DNA from: Thalassospira xiamenensis M-5 = DSM 17429
GTDB taxonomy: Bacteria > Pseudomonadota > Alphaproteobacteria > Rhodospirillales > Thalassospiraceae
NCBI RefSeq assembly: GCF_000300235.2
Contig: NZ_CP004388.1
Coordinates: 3,790,001-3,854,000, forward strand
Direction: 5' to 3'
DNA length: 64,000 bases
A program made the translations under genes and the position numbers. The notes under the pieces were generated by a model. The model saw only the letters and a list, made by a program, of their open reading frames with translations. It was not told where the DNA came from and searched no databases. This document shows, one piece after another, positions 55,912 to 64,000 of the stretch (the stretch's first letter is position 1; each line of letters begins with the position of its first letter).

Positions 55912-56742
55912 TTATTCCTGGTACTGCACAAGACGGGCGCAATAGGCGAACGCCGTATCAAGAAGCATGCCGACAAGGCCGATCATCAGGATCGAAAAGA
56001 TCACACTGGTCAGATCCAGATTGTTCCATTCGTTCCAGACGTAATAGCCAATGCCGGTACCCCCCACGAGCATCTCGGCGGCCACAATCACCAGCCACGC
56101 AATCCCGATGGAAATCCGCATCCCGGTCAGGATGGTCGGTGCCGCCGCCGGAAGAATGACGATCCACGCGGTTTTAAGCGTGCCAAGCTCATGGGTGCGC
56201 GCGACATTGACCCAATCCTTGCGCACACCGGCAACGCCAAAGGCGGTATTGATCAGCATCGGCCAGATCGAACAGATAAAGATCACAAAGATCGCCGATG
56301 CCTGACTGTCCTGAATGACAAACAGCGCAAGCGGCATCCACGCCAGCGGCGAGATCGGGCGAAGGATCTGGATGAACGGATCAAGTGCCCGATACATCAA
56401 TGGCGACATACCGATCAGGAACCCGGCCGGAATGGCAATTGCCGCGGCCAGAAAATAGCCCGACAGCACGCGATAAAGCGAATAACCGATCTGAATGCCA
56501 ATCCCCTTGTCGTTGGGACCGGCATCATAGAAAGGGTTGGAAAGTTCTTCCCACGCCTTGACGAATACCGCAGATGGCGGCGGCACGGCGGCCTTTGGCT
56601 CCGCCCCGCCCATCAGGATTTCATATTCTGTCAGTTCACTGCCCAGTTTCTGCTGGGGGCTGGCGGCCTCCCATATTCCAAGAAGAACCGCCAGCAAAAC
56701 AGCAGACAACAGCAGCGCCCTGGCATTCAGGGATGCGATCAT
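55912..56742 (-). CDS. ABC transporter permease, nitrate/cyanate type
   Basis: A 276-residue inner-membrane permease with about six spans, partner of the ATPase at 54971-55900. It opens MIASLNARALLLSAVLLAVL and carries the ATPase-contact EAA loop around ARTHELGTLKTAWIVILPAAAP, ahead of TILTGMRISIGIAWLVIVAAEM. The tail is WNLDL-type (EWNNLDLTSVIFSILMIGLVG). It begins one base after the substrate-binding protein gene ends, so the operon is tightly packed. Confidence 0.94.
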   Translation of the reverse strand: MIASLNARALLLSAVLLAVLLGIWEAASPQQKLGSELTEYEILMGGAEPKAAVPPPSAVFVKAWEELSNPFYDAGPNDKGIGIQIGYSLYRVLSGYFLAAAIAIPAGFLIGMSPLMYRALDPFIQILRPISPLAWMPLALFVIQDSQASAIFVIFICSIWPMLINTAFGVAGVRKDWVNVARTHELGTLKTAWIVILPAAAPTILTGMRISIGIAWLVIVAAEMLVGGTGIGYYVWNEWNNLDLTSVIFSILMIGLVGMLLDTAFAYCARLVQYQE

Positions 56743-56743
56743 A

Positions 56744-58213
56744 TCAGCTTACCCCTTTGCCAATCGGGAAGCTGTTGACATAGGCCTCGGGCTGATCAGG
56801 ATCGAACACTTTGCCCATGATCGTGTATTTCTGATAGGTGCTGTCTGGCGCTTCATAGCCAAGGTCCTTCATGATCTTGGCGCAATCGCTCGCGACATAG
56901 ACTTCTTCGGCGATTTTCTTGTAATCGACATCGCCGTCGATATAGCCCCAGCGCTTCATCTGCGTCAGAATCCACACCCCCATCGAATGCCATGGGAACG
57001 GATCGAAATCGATGCGATCCGGCACGTTTTTGACCTCGCCCAGACCATCGGCATACCGCCCGGTAAGCACCTGCTCGATGACCGGCACCGGCTGGTTCAG
57101 ATAGTTGGTCGGTGCGATTGCGGCCGAAATTTCCTTGCGGTTTTCCGGCTTGGATGCGTATTGCGTCGCATCGACAATCGATTTCAGAAGCGCGCCATAG
57201 GTATTGGGCATTTCATCGGCAAATGCCTTGGAACAGGCAAACGCACAGCACGGATGACCTTCCCAGATATCCTTGGTCAGGGTGTGGATGAAACCGATTT
57301 TTTCCCAGACGGCACGCTGGTTGAACGGATCGGGCGACAGATAGCCATCAAGGTTACCCGCACGCAGGTTTGCGACCATTTCGGGCGGCGGAACGACACG
57401 GATCTGGATGTCTTTATCCGGATCAAGGCCATGTTCGGCGACGTAATAACGCAGCAGGAAGTTGTGCATCGAATATTCGAACGGCACACCGAACTTGAAG
57501 CCCTTCCACTGTTTCGGATCGCGTTTATCAAGGTGGTCGTTATGCAGGACAATCGCCTGCCCGTTGATGTTTTCAACCGCCGGCATCAGGAACGGGGTCG
57601 CGGTCGACCCGGCCCCCATGGTGATGGCAAGCGGCATCGGGGTCAGCATATGCGACGCGTCATATTCATTATTCAATGACTTGTCGCGTGCAACCGCCCA
57701 GCCCGCGGTTTTGATCACATCAACATCAAGACCGTATTTCTCATAAAAGCCCATCGGCTGGGCCATGATGATCGGGGTCGCACAGGTGATCGGAACAAAA
57801 CCGATATTAAGCTTGGTCTTTTCCGGCGTGCCCAGATCATCAAGGATGGCCGCCTTGACCTTATCAAGCGGCAGGACGGATGCCAGTGCCGCCATCATCG
57901 TGCCGCTACCAACCATTTTGGCAAAGGAACGACGTGAAATCTCGTTATGCCCGAAGACAGAGCGGACCACCGCACTTTCAATCGCGCGATCCAGCATTTC
58001 CTCGCTGCTGGCAAGCTTGCCAGACGGTGACGCCGCGCCATCCGCGACCATGTCGCTATGTGCAGGCATCGATGCCAGATCGTATGTGTCTTCGTGATGG
58101 TCATGACCGGCATGGTGATGTTTGCCGGTTGCGCAAGCCTCGCAGCCGCACGATTTGCTATGCCGCAGATCGCTTTCGCCACTGAATGGATCGCCCAGAC
58201 TTTTGATAGACAT
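56744..58213 (-). CDS. NrtA/CynA-type substrate-binding protein, Tat-type
   Basis: A 489-residue periplasmic binding protein of the nitrate/cyanate/bicarbonate family. Mature-region segments include IGFVPITCATPIIMAQPMGF, GLDVDVIKTAGWAVARDK and MLTPMPLAITMGAG. The twin-arginine signal SRRSFAK is at 93-99 followed by a hydrophobic stretch, so export by Tat is likely, but it is preceded by an unusual 90-residue n-region. That region carries C22, C24 and C27 and a His-rich run, HHHAGHDHH, a likely metal site. The ATG at 58213 has GGGGTG upstream. It is the first gene of the operon, 52 nt from a predicted sigma-54 transcription start. Confidence 0.9.
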   Translation of the reverse strand: MSIKSLGDPFSGESDLRHSKSCGCEACATGKHHHAGHDHHEDTYDLASMPAHSDMVADGAASPSGKLASSEEMLDRAIESAVVRSVFGHNEISRRSFAKMVGSGTMMAALASVLPLDKVKAAILDDLGTPEKTKLNIGFVPITCATPIIMAQPMGFYEKYGLDVDVIKTAGWAVARDKSLNNEYDASHMLTPMPLAITMGAGSTATPFLMPAVENINGQAIVLHNDHLDKRDPKQWKGFKFGVPFEYSMHNFLLRYYVAEHGLDPDKDIQIRVVPPPEMVANLRAGNLDGYLSPDPFNQRAVWEKIGFIHTLTKDIWEGHPCCAFACSKAFADEMPNTYGALLKSIVDATQYASKPENRKEISAAIAPTNYLNQPVPVIEQVLTGRYADGLGEVKNVPDRIDFDPFPWHSMGVWILTQMKRWGYIDGDVDYKKIAEEVYVASDCAKIMKDLGYEAPDSTYQKYTIMGKVFDPDQPEAYVNSFPIGKGVS

Positions 58214-58275
58214 GTGGTCACCCCCTGTTTTGTTTACGCCGCCCGTCAGGCGACACCGATATTCGGGGTGATAAC

Positions 58276-58291
58276 AGCAACCGGCGTGCCA
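58276..58291 (-). promoter_or_regulatory. Sigma-54 promoter of the transporter-cynS operon
   Basis: On the minus strand the sequence is TGGCACGCCGGTTGCT, a perfect match to TGGCACGNNNNTTGCW with the -24 GG and -12 GC correctly spaced. The start of the binding protein gene is about 60 bp downstream. An enhancer-binding regulator is encoded divergently. Confidence 0.92.
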
Positions 58292-58361
58292 GATTTGTGC
58301 GGCGCGACAAACTCTAGGGAAAGACTGGACTTTGGCCCGAAACAGGCGCAATCTCAGGCCA

Positions 58362-58414
58362 TACGAAATTTCGTAATTTACGATATTTCGTAACCATATT
58401 TACGAAATATCGTA
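58362..58414. promoter_or_regulatory. Three TACGAAAT-type dyads, probable activator sites
   Basis: TACGAAATTTCGTA (58362-58375), TACGATATTTCGTA (58379-58392) and its exact inverse TACGAAATATCGTA (58401-58414) lie 70-140 bp upstream of the sigma-54 promoter. The last one is 12 bp before the regulator's own start codon. This is the layout of enhancer sites with autoregulation. Coordinates could be off by one base. Confidence 0.78.
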
Positions 58415-58425
58415 GGCCGATCACG

Positions 58426-60369
58426 ATGGATCAGATTGCAAACCCGCCACCCCCAACGGTTTCGGACGCCCTGTATCAACAGGCCCTTGCATCGCATATT
58501 CATCCGACTTTGCTGGTGCATCCGCAAAGTGATCGCATCATGTTTGCCAATCAGGCGGCGGCGCATTTGCTGGGCCGCAGCATTACGGACCTTAAATCCA
58601 CCGCCATGAGCAGCCTGCACAAGGGACAGGTGCCAAGCCTTGTGGTGTTCAGTCAGGCGGCCCTTTATCACGGTTTTGCCTGGACACGGGGCCTGAACCT
58701 GATGCATGCGGATGGCACCGAAATCCGGCTTGAACACGAAGCCCGCGCCCTGCATTGGGAGGGCGCGGATTACCTGATCATCATCCTTTGTGATCTCGAT
58801 GCCCGCCACCGCCGCGACGTTGATGCAGAGGCCGATAATTACCTGCGCGAAGGCATTGCCGAATGGCGGCGCGCCGAACGTTTCTTCCGTGAAATCGAAC
58901 GCGAAAACCAGTTGATACTGGGTGCGGCGGGCGAAGGCATTTACGGGGTCAACAGCGACGGCGTCACCACCTTTGTCAATCCCGCCGCCGAACGCATGCT
59001 GGGCTGGACGGCCGAGGAACTGGTGGGCAAGGAAATCCATTCGATCATCCACCATTCGCATGTCAATGGCGATCCCTACCACGCCGAACATTGCCCGATT
59101 TACAATGCGTTTCGCGAAGGCATCGTTCGGCGCGTTGACGACGAAGTCTTCTGGCGCAGCGACGGCAAACCGATCCGGGTTGAATATACCTCCACCCCGA
59201 TCCGCGATCATGGGCTGGTGATTGGTGCTGTGATCGTGTTTCGCGATATCACCGAACGCAAAATTGCCGAGGAAAAGCTGCATGCCGCCCTGGCCGAGGT
59301 TGATCGCCTTCGCGAAAGGCTGGAACTTGAAAACGCCTATCTGCAGGAAGAAATCCTCTCAACCAACAACCACCATGAAATCATCGGCCAGTCCGAGGCG
59401 ATCAACAGTGCACTTAAACAGATCGATCTGGTCGCACCCACCGATGCCAACGTCCTGATCACCGGGGAATCGGGGACCGGCAAGGAACTGATCGCGCGCG
59501 CCATCCATCAGGCAAGCCACCGGCGCGACCGCGTTCTGGTGCGCGTAAACTGTGCCGCCATCCCCCATGAACTGTTCGAAAGCGAGTTTTTCGGCCATGT
59601 CCGCGGTGCCTTTACCGGCGCTGTGCGCGACCGCGTCGGCCGGTTCGAACTGGCCGATGGCGGCACACTGTTTCTGGACGAGGTCGGTGAAATTCCGCTG
59701 GAGCTACAGGGCAAGCTTTTGCGTGTTTTGCAGGATCAGAAATTCGAACGCATCGGCGAGGAACGCACCCGCGAGGTCAATGTCCGCCTGCTGGCCGCAA
59801 CCAACCGCGATCTCAAGGAAGAAGTCCGGCTCGGCCGCTTCCGCGAAGACCTGTATTTCCGCCTCAATGTATTTCCCATCGAATGTCGGCCGCTGCGCGA
59901 ACGGCCCGACGATATCCCGCCATTGGCGACACATTTCCTGCGCAATATCTGCCAGCGGCTGAACATCCCGCAACTGACCCTGACCAACGGGCAGGTCAGA
60001 AGCCTGATGAAATATGACTGGCCGGGCAATGCGCGCGAACTTGAAAACATTATCGAACGTGCTGCCATTCTGGCCCGTGATGGTAAACTGAATTTTGACC
60101 TGCCCGAACCCAATCGCCGCGAAACCGACCCCGGCAATGCCGACCCCGCGCGTGATCAGATAAACCACGCATCCGCAATCCTCACCGAAGATGACCGGCG
60201 CAAACGTGAATATGACAATATCATCCGCGCCCTTGAAACCACACGCGGCCGGATTTTTGGCCCCGATGGCGCGGCGGCCCTTTTGAATGTAAAGCCGACA
60301 ACACTGGCATCGCGGATCAAAAAGCTTCGGATTGACCGGCGCGATTTCACGCCATCCGGCCAGCAATAG
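58426..60369 (+). CDS. Sigma-54-dependent enhancer-binding regulator
   Basis: A 647-residue activator that drives sigma-54 RNA polymerase. Two PAS domains (about 25-125 and 160-280) and a coiled coil (RLRERLELENAYLQEEI) precede the AAA+ domain. Walker A is GESGTGKE (about 346-353), the sigma-54 loop GAFTGA is at 395-400, and LFLDEVGEIP gives Walker B. A Fis-type helix-turn-helix (AAALLNVKPTTLASRIKKL, from about 612) ends it. It is divergent from the cyn transporter operon, whose promoter is sigma-54 type, so it is its probable regulator. The ligand for the PAS domains is unknown, and no receiver domain is present. Confidence 0.93.
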   Translation: MDQIANPPPPTVSDALYQQALASHIHPTLLVHPQSDRIMFANQAAAHLLGRSITDLKSTAMSSLHKGQVPSLVVFSQAALYHGFAWTRGLNLMHADGTEIRLEHEARALHWEGADYLIIILCDLDARHRRDVDAEADNYLREGIAEWRRAERFFREIERENQLILGAAGEGIYGVNSDGVTTFVNPAAERMLGWTAEELVGKEIHSIIHHSHVNGDPYHAEHCPIYNAFREGIVRRVDDEVFWRSDGKPIRVEYTSTPIRDHGLVIGAVIVFRDITERKIAEEKLHAALAEVDRLRERLELENAYLQEEILSTNNHHEIIGQSEAINSALKQIDLVAPTDANVLITGESGTGKELIARAIHQASHRRDRVLVRVNCAAIPHELFESEFFGHVRGAFTGAVRDRVGRFELADGGTLFLDEVGEIPLELQGKLLRVLQDQKFERIGEERTREVNVRLLAATNRDLKEEVRLGRFREDLYFRLNVFPIECRPLRERPDDIPPLATHFLRNICQRLNIPQLTLTNGQVRSLMKYDWPGNARELENIIERAAILARDGKLNFDLPEPNRRETDPGNADPARDQINHASAILTEDDRRKREYDNIIRALETTRGRIFGPDGAAALLNVKPTTLASRIKKLRIDRRDFTPSGQQ

Positions 60370-60496
60370 GAACCAGTCATCAGAAATCGCAAAGATTTTT
60401 CGATCTGCGACCTTGCCCCCGCCCGCAGTTTGACGCAGCATGTCGCCCCGCCCGGCACATTACCACCGCAAGGGCGGCACAAAGGAGTAGTCCGGT

Positions 60497-60691
60497 ATGG
60501 CTGGATTTTTACAGATTGGCGTTCTGATCGCGATGGCCGCGGTCGCGGTTATTCTGGTTCTTGGCATCGTCACCATGGCGCGCGGCAAGGATGCCAGAAA
60601 ATCCAACAAGCTGATGCAGCTTCGCGTGCTCGTACAGGGGATCGCCCTTTTGCTGCTGGTCATCCTGTCCTTCATGGCGCTTGGCAAATAA
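60497..60691 (+). CDS. Small two-span membrane protein, HIG1-like
   Basis: A 64-residue protein with two transmembrane segments (about 5-27, LQIGVLIAMAAVAVILVLGIV, and 42-60, VLVQGIALLLLVILSFMA) around a basic loop (ARGKDARKSNKLMQLRV). GGAG lies upstream of the ATG. Its layout fits the HIG1/twin-transmembrane family found next to cobalamin adenosyltransferase genes in Alphaproteobacteria; members are linked to respiratory complexes. The next gene here is indeed the adenosyltransferase, 55 bp on. Confidence 0.8.
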   Translation: MAGFLQIGVLIAMAAVAVILVLGIVTMARGKDARKSNKLMQLRVLVQGIALLLLVILSFMALGK

Positions 60692-60745
60692 GCCCGCCGA
60701 AGGTCTAGCCTCAGAAAGTCACGTCTCAGAATAATGGAATTCAAG

Positions 60746-61318
60746 ATGGTTCAACTGACCCGCATCTACACCAAATCCGGCGACAAGGGTAAAACCGCCC
60801 TTGGCAATGGCACCCGCGTTGCCAAAAACGATGTCCGCGTTGCGGCCTATGGCACGGTGGACGAAACCAATGCGGTGATCGGGGTTGCCCGCCTGCATGC
60901 GACCGGTGACGCTGATGCCATGCTGGCCCGGATCCAGAACGATCTTTTTGATCTTGGGGCTGATCTGTGCACGCCGGGTGACGGCAGCGACGATAACCCG
61001 GAACGCCCGGCCCTTCGCATTACGGCCACGCAAACCGAACGGCTTGAGGCCGAAATCGATGCGATCAATGCCGATCTGGACCCGCTGACATCCTTTGTCC
61101 TGCCCGGCGGCAGCGCCCTTTCCGCCCAGCTTCATGTCGCGCGCACCGTATCGCGCCGCGCCGAACGGCTGATTGTGGAGCTCTCGGGAATCGAGGCAAT
61201 CAACCCCGAAGCGGTGCGTTACATCAACCGCCTGTCGGACCATATGTTCGTTCTGGCCCGTCATGCCAATAATGGCGGCAAGGACGATATCCTGTGGCAA
61301 CCCGGCCTGACCCGCTAG
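60746..61318 (+). CDS. Cob(I)alamin adenosyltransferase, PduO type
   Basis: Makes adenosylcobalamin from cob(I)alamin and ATP; 190 residues of the PduO fold. The ATP site begins IYTKSGDKGKTALGNGTRVAKND, with VDETNAVIG and SRRAERLIVEL arginines. YINRLSDHMFVLARHANN at the C-terminus is diagnostic. The ATG at 60746 is used, as it matches the common MVQLT start; an ATG four codons earlier is possible. Ethylmalonyl-CoA mutase at 42793-44850 is the likely user of the cofactor in this window. Confidence 0.93.
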   Translation: MVQLTRIYTKSGDKGKTALGNGTRVAKNDVRVAAYGTVDETNAVIGVARLHATGDADAMLARIQNDLFDLGADLCTPGDGSDDNPERPALRITATQTERLEAEIDAINADLDPLTSFVLPGGSALSAQLHVARTVSRRAERLIVELSGIEAINPEAVRYINRLSDHMFVLARHANNGGKDDILWQPGLTR

Positions 61319-61393
61319 GCAAATATTCGAATAAATCCCTGTCTTTTCGGGGGCTGGTTGCCTATCAATGCCGCCAGATACTTCAGAATTTCA

Positions 61394-61427
61394 GTAAAGA
61401 GGTTATCGTTAACGTTAACCTCTTTAC
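61394..61427. promoter_or_regulatory. Perfect 12-bp dyad next to etf promoter
   Basis: GTAAAGAGGTTA (61394-61405) and TAACCTCTTTAC (61416-61427) flank TCGTTAACGT. The dyad ends 5 bp before the -35 box of the etfBA promoter, the position of an activator or overlapping repressor site. Confidence 0.65.
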
Positions 61428-61432
61428 GTAAA

Positions 61433-61461
61433 TTGACAAGCCCCGTAGCACCCCCTATTGT
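61433..61461 (+). promoter_or_regulatory. Sigma-70 promoter of etfBA
   Basis: TTGACA (61433-61438) and TATTGT (61456-61461) are 17 bp apart, with a consensus -35 and a 4-of-6 -10. The etfB start codon is 99 bp downstream. Confidence 0.7.
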
Positions 61462-61560
61462 GCATCGCGGGGAAAACAGTAACATCGGGCCCCGCTACGG
61501 ACTGCCCCGGCAGAACGCAGCAAGCCTATAGCTTCGACAACAAAAACGAACAGGTCTGTC

Positions 61561-62310
61561 ATGAAGGTTCTTGTCGCCGTTAAGCGCGTTGTGGATTACA
61601 ACGTCAAGATCCGTGTCAAACAGGACCAGTCTGGCGTTGAATTGAACAACGTCAAAATGTCCATGAACCCGTTTGACGAAATCGCCGTTGAAGAGGCCGT
61701 CCGCCTCAAGGAAGCCGGCACCGCGACCGAAGTGGTCGCCGTATCGCTGGGTGTGAAACAGTGTCAGGAAACACTGCGTACCGCCCTTGCCATGGGTGCC
61801 GATCGCGGCATTCTGGTCGAAACCGACGACGAACTGCAACCGCTTGCCGTTGCCAAACTTCTCAAGGAAGTCGTTGCCAAGGAAAGCCCGGATCTCGTGA
61901 TCCTCGGCAAACAGGCCATTGATGACGACGCCAACCAGACCGGTCAGATGCTGGCCGCCCTTCTGGACTGGCCGCAGGGCACATTCGCGTCCAAGGTCGC
62001 CGTTGCCGATGGCAAGCTTGACGTCACCCGCGAAGTCGATGGTGGCCTTGAAACCATCAAGATCGATCTTCCGGCCATCGTCACCACCGACCTTCGCCTG
62101 AACGAGCCGCGCTATGCGTCGCTTCCCAACATCATGAAGGCCAAGAAAAAGCCGCTTGATACGTTAAGCCCGGCTGATCTTGGTGTCGACACCGCGCCGC
62201 GCCTGAAAACCCTGAAAGTGACGGAACCACCGGCACGTCAGGCAGGTGTGAAAGTTGCCAGCGTCGCCGAGCTTGTCGACAAGCTTCGCAACGAAGCCAA
62301 AGTGATTTAA
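61561..62310 (+). CDS. etfB: Electron transfer flavoprotein beta subunit
   Basis: A 249-residue subunit of the FAD/AMP-containing ETF that accepts electrons from acyl-CoA dehydrogenases. It begins [20 protein letters not shown] and has [17 protein letters not shown], the AMP-binding [16 protein letters not shown] and the recognition-loop [20 protein letters not shown]. The etfA gene starts 15 bp on with a ribosome site in between. ETF here likely serves mcd and fatty-acid oxidation. Confidence 0.96.
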   Translation: MKVLVAVKRVVDYNVKIRVKQDQSGVELNNVKMSMNPFDEIAVEEAVRLKEAGTATEVVAVSLGVKQCQETLRTALAMGADRGILVETDDELQPLAVAKLLKEVVAKESPDLVILGKQAIDDDANQTGQMLAALLDWPQGTFASKVAVADGKLDVTREVDGGLETIKIDLPAIVTTDLRLNEPRYASLPNIMKAKKKPLDTLSPADLGVDTAPRLKTLKVTEPPARQAGVKVASVAELVDKLRNEAKVI

Positions 62311-62325
62311 GCGGGGGCCGATCAA

Positions 62326-63261
62326 ATGAGCATTCTTGTTATTGCCGAACACGACAATACCGAACTGAAGGGCGCAACGCTCAATACCGTTGCCGCCGCA
62401 CAGAAAATCGGTGGCGACATCACCATTCTGGTCGCGGGCGAAAACTGCCGTGCGGTTGCAGATGCGGCCGCAAAGGTTGCGGACGTCTCGAAGGTTCTGG
62501 TTGCCGATAACGCGGCCTATGGCCATTTCCTGGCCGAAAACATGGCGGGTCTGGTCAATGAACTGGCCGGTGATTACAGCCACGTTCTGGTCGCCGCCTC
62601 GACCACGGGCAAAAACTTCATGCCCCGCGTTGCAGCACTAAAAGACGTCGCACAGATTTCCGACATCACCGATGTCGAAAGTGCCGATACGTTCGTCCGT
62701 CCGATCTATGCCGGAAACGCGATGGCAACCGTTCAGTCGTCCGACAGCCTGAAACTGATCACGGTCCGTACCACGGGCTTTGATCCGGTCGCGGCCGAAG
62801 GCGGTTCCGCAACCATCGAAGATATCGCAACTGCGAAAGATGCCGGAAAATCCGCTTTTGTCAGTCAGGAACTGACCGAGTCGGAACGTCCGGAACTGAC
62901 CGCAGCCAGCGTTATCATCTCTGGCGGTCGCGGTATGGGCTCGGGCGAGAACTTCCACCTGATCGAACCGATTGCCGATAAACTCGGCGCTGCCATTGGT
63001 GCTTCGCGCGCCGCCGTCGACGCGGGATACGCCCCGAACGACTGGCAGGTCGGCCAGACCGGCAAAGTTGTTGCACCGCAGCTATACATTGCGGTAGGCA
63101 TTTCAGGTGCGATTCAGCACCTTGCCGGCATGAAGGACAGTAAGGTCATTGTTGCGATCAACAAGGACGAAGAAGCACCGATCTTCTCGGTTGCCGATTA
63201 CGGTCTTGTCGCGGACCTGTTCGAGGCCCTTCCCGCATTGGCGAGCGAACTCGACAAATAA
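62326..63261 (+). CDS. etfA: Electron transfer flavoprotein alpha subunit
   Basis: A 311-residue FAD-binding partner of EtfB. The C-terminal FAD domain has the family motif [14 protein letters not shown], followed by [45 protein letters not shown] (read in parts), and ends SELDK. The N-terminal domain starts [19 protein letters not shown]. It passes electrons on to ETF-ubiquinone oxidoreductase, which is not in the window. The next gene is 3-hydroxybutyryl-CoA dehydrogenase. Confidence 0.96.
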   Translation: MSILVIAEHDNTELKGATLNTVAAAQKIGGDITILVAGENCRAVADAAAKVADVSKVLVADNAAYGHFLAENMAGLVNELAGDYSHVLVAASTTGKNFMPRVAALKDVAQISDITDVESADTFVRPIYAGNAMATVQSSDSLKLITVRTTGFDPVAAEGGSATIEDIATAKDAGKSAFVSQELTESERPELTAASVIISGGRGMGSGENFHLIEPIADKLGAAIGASRAAVDAGYAPNDWQVGQTGKVVAPQLYIAVGISGAIQHLAGMKDSKVIVAINKDEEAPIFSVADYGLVADLFEALPALASELDK

Positions 63262-63342
63262 TCAGATCCCATCTAGGGTCAGAACAATCTAAAGAACGTT
63301 GTTCTGACCTTGTTTTGACCCTTGGGGATGAGTGGGGAACAA

Positions 63343-64000
63343 ATGGCTTCGCTTGAAGATATCAAGACCATTGGCGTAATCGGCGCCGGTCAGATGGGCA
63401 ATGGCATTGCTCATGTGATTGCACTTGCCGACTACGACGTCCGACTGCTTGACGTATCGGCAGAGGCGCTCGACAAGGCGCTTGGCCTGATTGGCAAGAA
63501 CATGGATCGTCAGGTCAAGAAAGACCTGATCACCGAACAACAGAAAGAAGCAGCCCTCGCCCGGATTACCACGGGTACGGAATACAGCTTCCTGTCTGAC
63601 TGCGATCTCGTGATCGAGGCCGCAACCGAAAACGAAGAAACCAAGAAACAGATTTTCAAGGCTCTGTGTCCGGTTCTGGGCCCCGAGGCCATCATTGCGA
63701 CGAACACCTCGTCCATTTCGGTGACGCGTCTGGCATCCTATACTGACCGCCCGTCGAAATTCATGGGCATGCACTTCATGAATCCGGTGCCGCTGATGAA
63801 GCTGGTCGAACTGATCCGCGGCATTGCCACGGACGAGCCGACCTATCGCACCATTCATGAATTGACCAAAAAACTGGGCAAAGACACGGCAAGTGCCGAA
63901 GATTTCCCGGCCTTCATCGTCAACCGCATTCTGCTGCCGATGATCAACGAGGCGATCTATACGCTTTACGAAGGTGTCGGCAATGTCCGGTCCATCGATG
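63343..64000 (+). CDS. hbd: 3-Hydroxybutyryl-CoA dehydrogenase (5' part)
   Basis: The gene runs off the right edge; 219 codons are visible. The Rossmann loop reads IGVIGAGQMGNGIAHVIA, the active-site region has NTSSISVTRLA with the histidine in GMHFMNPVPLMKLVE, and ASAEDFPAFIVNRILLPMINEA opens the dimerisation domain. This is the NAD(P)-dependent enzyme that interconverts acetoacetyl-CoA and 3-hydroxybutyryl-CoA. The ATG at 63343 has GGGGA before it; an in-frame ATG at 63328 is possible. Its place after etfBA suits butyrate/PHB and ethylmalonyl-CoA metabolism, because it can lead to crotonyl-CoA for Ccr. Confidence 0.93.
   Translation, partial: MASLEDIKTIGVIGAGQMGNGIAHVIALADYDVRLLDVSAEALDKALGLIGKNMDRQVKKDLITEQQKEAALARITTGTEYSFLSDCDLVIEAATENEETKKQIFKALCPVLGPEAIIATNTSSISVTRLASYTDRPSKFMGMHFMNPVPLMKLVELIRGIATDEPTYRTIHELTKKLGKDTASAEDFPAFIVNRILLPMINEAIYTLYEGVGNVRSID

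Noticed and set aside
58378..59283. 301-codon minus-strand open frame
   Set aside because: Antisense to the PAS part of the sigma-54 regulator; it ends inside the operator dyads and has no family features.

Overview
The window looks like the chromosome of a marine alphaproteobacterium, most probably Rhodospirillales and Thalassospira-like. This is inferred from the gene families and their order: the ctaC-ctaD-ctaB-ctaG-ctaE-surf1 oxidase operon, ispH-thrB-rnhA, a two-subunit glycine decarboxylase, ethylmalonyl-CoA pathway genes, and cytoplasmic chemoreceptors. No rRNA or tRNA was found to confirm it.

Positions 1 to about 10.0 kb are a mobile accessory island, visibly richer in A+T than the rest. 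It carries an extra RNase HI, two unrecognised genes, a serine recombinase, a complete four-gene type II CBASS anti-phage operon (patatin phospholipase CapV, DncV-like cyclic-dinucleotide synthase, Cap2 E2-E1 conjugase, Cap3 JAMM protease) and a converging tyrosine integrase. Beyond the integrase are 13-bp-spaced direct repeats, an orphan terminator and a very AT-rich stretch with one unknown membrane protein gene. The left end of the island lies outside the window or could not be located.

From 11 kb on the sequence is core chromosome. 11.0-17.7 kb: cutC, a NagK-like ROK kinase, an M16 peptidase, threonine synthase (TTG start), a cyclic-nucleotide-binding protein and an M32 carboxypeptidase. 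17.8-24.0 kb: the aa3 cytochrome c oxidase operon with its assembly factors. 24.9-31.5 kb: two CheZ-family phosphatases with FliM-like C-terminal tails, separated by YqgE, a DsbD/ScsB-type reductase, a palindromic intergenic repeat and a peroxiredoxin. 31.7-36.4 kb: glycine cleavage operon gcvT-H-PA-PB behind a tandem glycine riboswitch. 36.6-40.1 kb: a lipoprotein, a 267-bp MITE, then ispH-thrB-rnhA. 40.4-42.8 kb: a GGDEF-EAL protein. 42.8-48.3 kb: ethylmalonyl-CoA mutase, crotonyl-CoA carboxylase/reductase and methylsuccinyl-CoA dehydrogenase. 48.5-54.2 kb: a soluble chemoreceptor containing PilZ, a ferric-reductase-like flavoprotein, a divergent adenosylhomocysteinase-like protein and a GST. 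54.5-60.4 kb: a NrtA/CynA-type ABC transporter with cyanase behind a perfect sigma-54 promoter, divergent from its probable enhancer-binding activator. 60.5-64 kb: a HIG1-like small membrane protein, PduO-type cobalamin adenosyltransferase, etfBA and a truncated 3-hydroxybutyryl-CoA dehydrogenase gene.

Several blocks fit together functionally. The adenosyltransferase can supply adenosylcobalamin to ethylmalonyl-CoA mutase, ETF can take electrons from methylsuccinyl-CoA dehydrogenase, and the CheZ proteins, chemoreceptor and c-di-GMP enzyme all concern motility control. The most notable systems are the CBASS island, the sigma-54 cyanate/nitrate regulon with three operator dyads, the CheZ tails and the PilZ chemoreceptor.
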